From Flavobacteriales bacterium (GTDB lineage: Bacteria; Bacteroidota; Bacteroidia; Flavobacteriales; Flavobacteriaceae): a DNA stretch of 50,177 nucleotides. The notes below the pieces were generated by a model. That model searched no databases, was not told the DNA's origin, and was given only the letters and a program-made list of their open reading frames with translations. Of the stretch, positions 49,645 through 50,177 are shown piece after piece. A program made the translations under genes and the position numbers. The stretch lies in NCBI GenBank assembly GCA_017302935.1, contig JAFLBT010000003.1, positions 1-50,177 on the forward strand, given 5' to 3'. Each line of letters begins with the position of its first letter. Position 1 is the first letter of the stretch.

Positions 49645-49983
49645 GATGGCAATAAAATAAAGGTATTGGTGGAAGCCTACGGAAAAGAAAAGGGCTATCC
49701 TGAAAAGTCTTATATGGCAAAGTTTTGCGAGGACTTTGAACTGAACTACAACCAGTGGAATGCATACTCCAGAGGTGCACAAGTTATCGGTACTAAAATA
49801 GTACAAAGATTAATGGAGATTTTTCCAGATGTTGACTTGAACTGGTTATTAAAAGAAAATGAAGCTCTAGAAGCTCTTTCTATGGTTCATGAACCAAAAG
49901 AAACTTTACTGAAGGAATCAGAAAAAATGATCATGGATAAACTTGAAATCATCCATAAAGAGATTCTCAAGCTAAAAAAATGA
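49636..49983 (+). CDS. CI-like phage repressor (HTH only)
   Basis: A 115-aa protein. The N-terminal about 80 residues form an XRE-like helix-turn-helix domain (KSYMAKFCEDFELNYNQWNA; IGTKIVQRLMEIFPDVDLNW with the family ending DLNWLLKEN). The last about 30 residues form a coiled coil. No LexA-type S24 protease domain is present. It is divergent from the early operon, and its start codon lies in an operator. An in-frame stop (49633-49635) excludes an upstream start. It most likely binds the TACAT-N6-ATGTA sites. Confidence 0.8.
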   Translation: MYVDGNKIKVLVEAYGKEKGYPEKSYMAKFCEDFELNYNQWNAYSRGAQVIGTKIVQRLMEIFPDVDLNWLLKENEALEALSMVHEPKETLLKESEKMIMDKLEIIHKEILKLKK

Positions 49984-50008
49984 CACAATTTTGACACACA
50001 AAAATCTT
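49981..50008 (+). promoter_or_regulatory. candidate right-arm integrase binding sites
   Basis: TGACACAA (49981-49988) and TGACACAC-AAAAA-TCTT (49992-50008) mirror the pair at 7896-7925. The first overlaps the repressor stop codon. They lie 43-70 bp from the repeat at 50051. Confidence 0.6.
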
Positions 50009-50050
50009 AATTTAATTATAAATCAATTAGTTAGTGCGTGAAAAGGTTTA

Positions 50051-50177
50051 CTGGAGGTACCACTTTCAAAAAATTCTCAAGCACAGACTTCGCGGTAAAA
50101 CGCTGAAAATCTGTGCTTTTTTTATTCATTTAACTTAATGATCATGAGAATTTTTGAAATCGAAAACTCCATTTTTG
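50051..50177. repeat. right att repeat: phage-right to phage-left junction
   Basis: The last 127 bases are identical to 7771-7897 and include the tRNA 3' end, the terminator and the first 40 nt of the integrase frame. A normal attR would leave phage sequence after the core. This end therefore resembles a circular or tandem phage junction. Confidence 0.9.

Noticed and set aside
50051..50177. Ordinary attR next to host DNA
   Set aside because: The sequence after the tRNA part continues identically into the integrase gene. A host flank would have to differ from attL at the end of the core.

Overview
The window is AT-rich DNA from a member of the Bacteroidota, most likely Flavobacteriaceae (Flavobacterium-like). 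The gene families point there (PpiD-like foldase, CNNM/CorC protein, LptC, type III pantothenate kinase), and so do the promoters: several fit TTTG-N19-TAnnTTTG closely, and Shine-Dalgarno sequences are weak. About 7.7 kb of host chromosome is followed by a nearly complete temperate tailed phage integrated in the 3' end of tRNA-Phe.

Host part (1-7782). A minus-strand run reads coaX -> outer-membrane porin-like protein -> TPR protein -> lptC -> small membrane protein -> CNNM/CorC protein -> ppiD-like foldase (cut by the left edge). Divergent from coaX is tRNA-Phe(GAA) with its own promoter and, 17 bp downstream, an intrinsic terminator.

Prophage (7771-50050, 42,280 bp per unit). The tyrosine integrase lies next to attL and points inward. 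Nearly everything else is on the minus strand and so reads from right to left. From the right end: a CI-like repressor (plus strand) faces an early operon of regulators, a primase-helicase and many small early proteins. Next is a 560-bp non-coding region with heptamer repeats, G-rich repeats and hairpins. Then come the head genes (S49 protease/scaffold, capsid, accessory proteins), terminase, portal and neck, fibre, lysis genes (holin, endolysin, spanin-like), tail genes and tape measure, and finally tail-tip proteins that converge on the integrase. An antirepressor gene sits on the plus strand in the middle of the late genes.

The most interesting content is regulatory. (1) A cassette occurs twice, upstream of the terminase genes and upstream of the tape-measure genes. 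It has an upstream box, a TACGTTTG -7 element, a roughly 130-nt leader RNA that folds into an H-type pseudoknot with compensatory base changes between the copies, and a small protein of one paralogous family. Intrinsic terminators follow inside both operons. (2) A 16-bp operator, TACAT-N6-ATGTA, recurs at the early, antirepressor and head-operon promoters in the same register, and also at the repressor start codon. The repressor has no visible autoprotease domain, so the antirepressor is the likely induction switch.

The right-hand repeat continues past the att core into the integrase gene and stops after exactly 127 nt at the window edge. It is therefore a phage-right to phage-left junction (circular or tandem phage, or an assembly end), not a host attR. 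The host sequence to the right of the prophage is absent.
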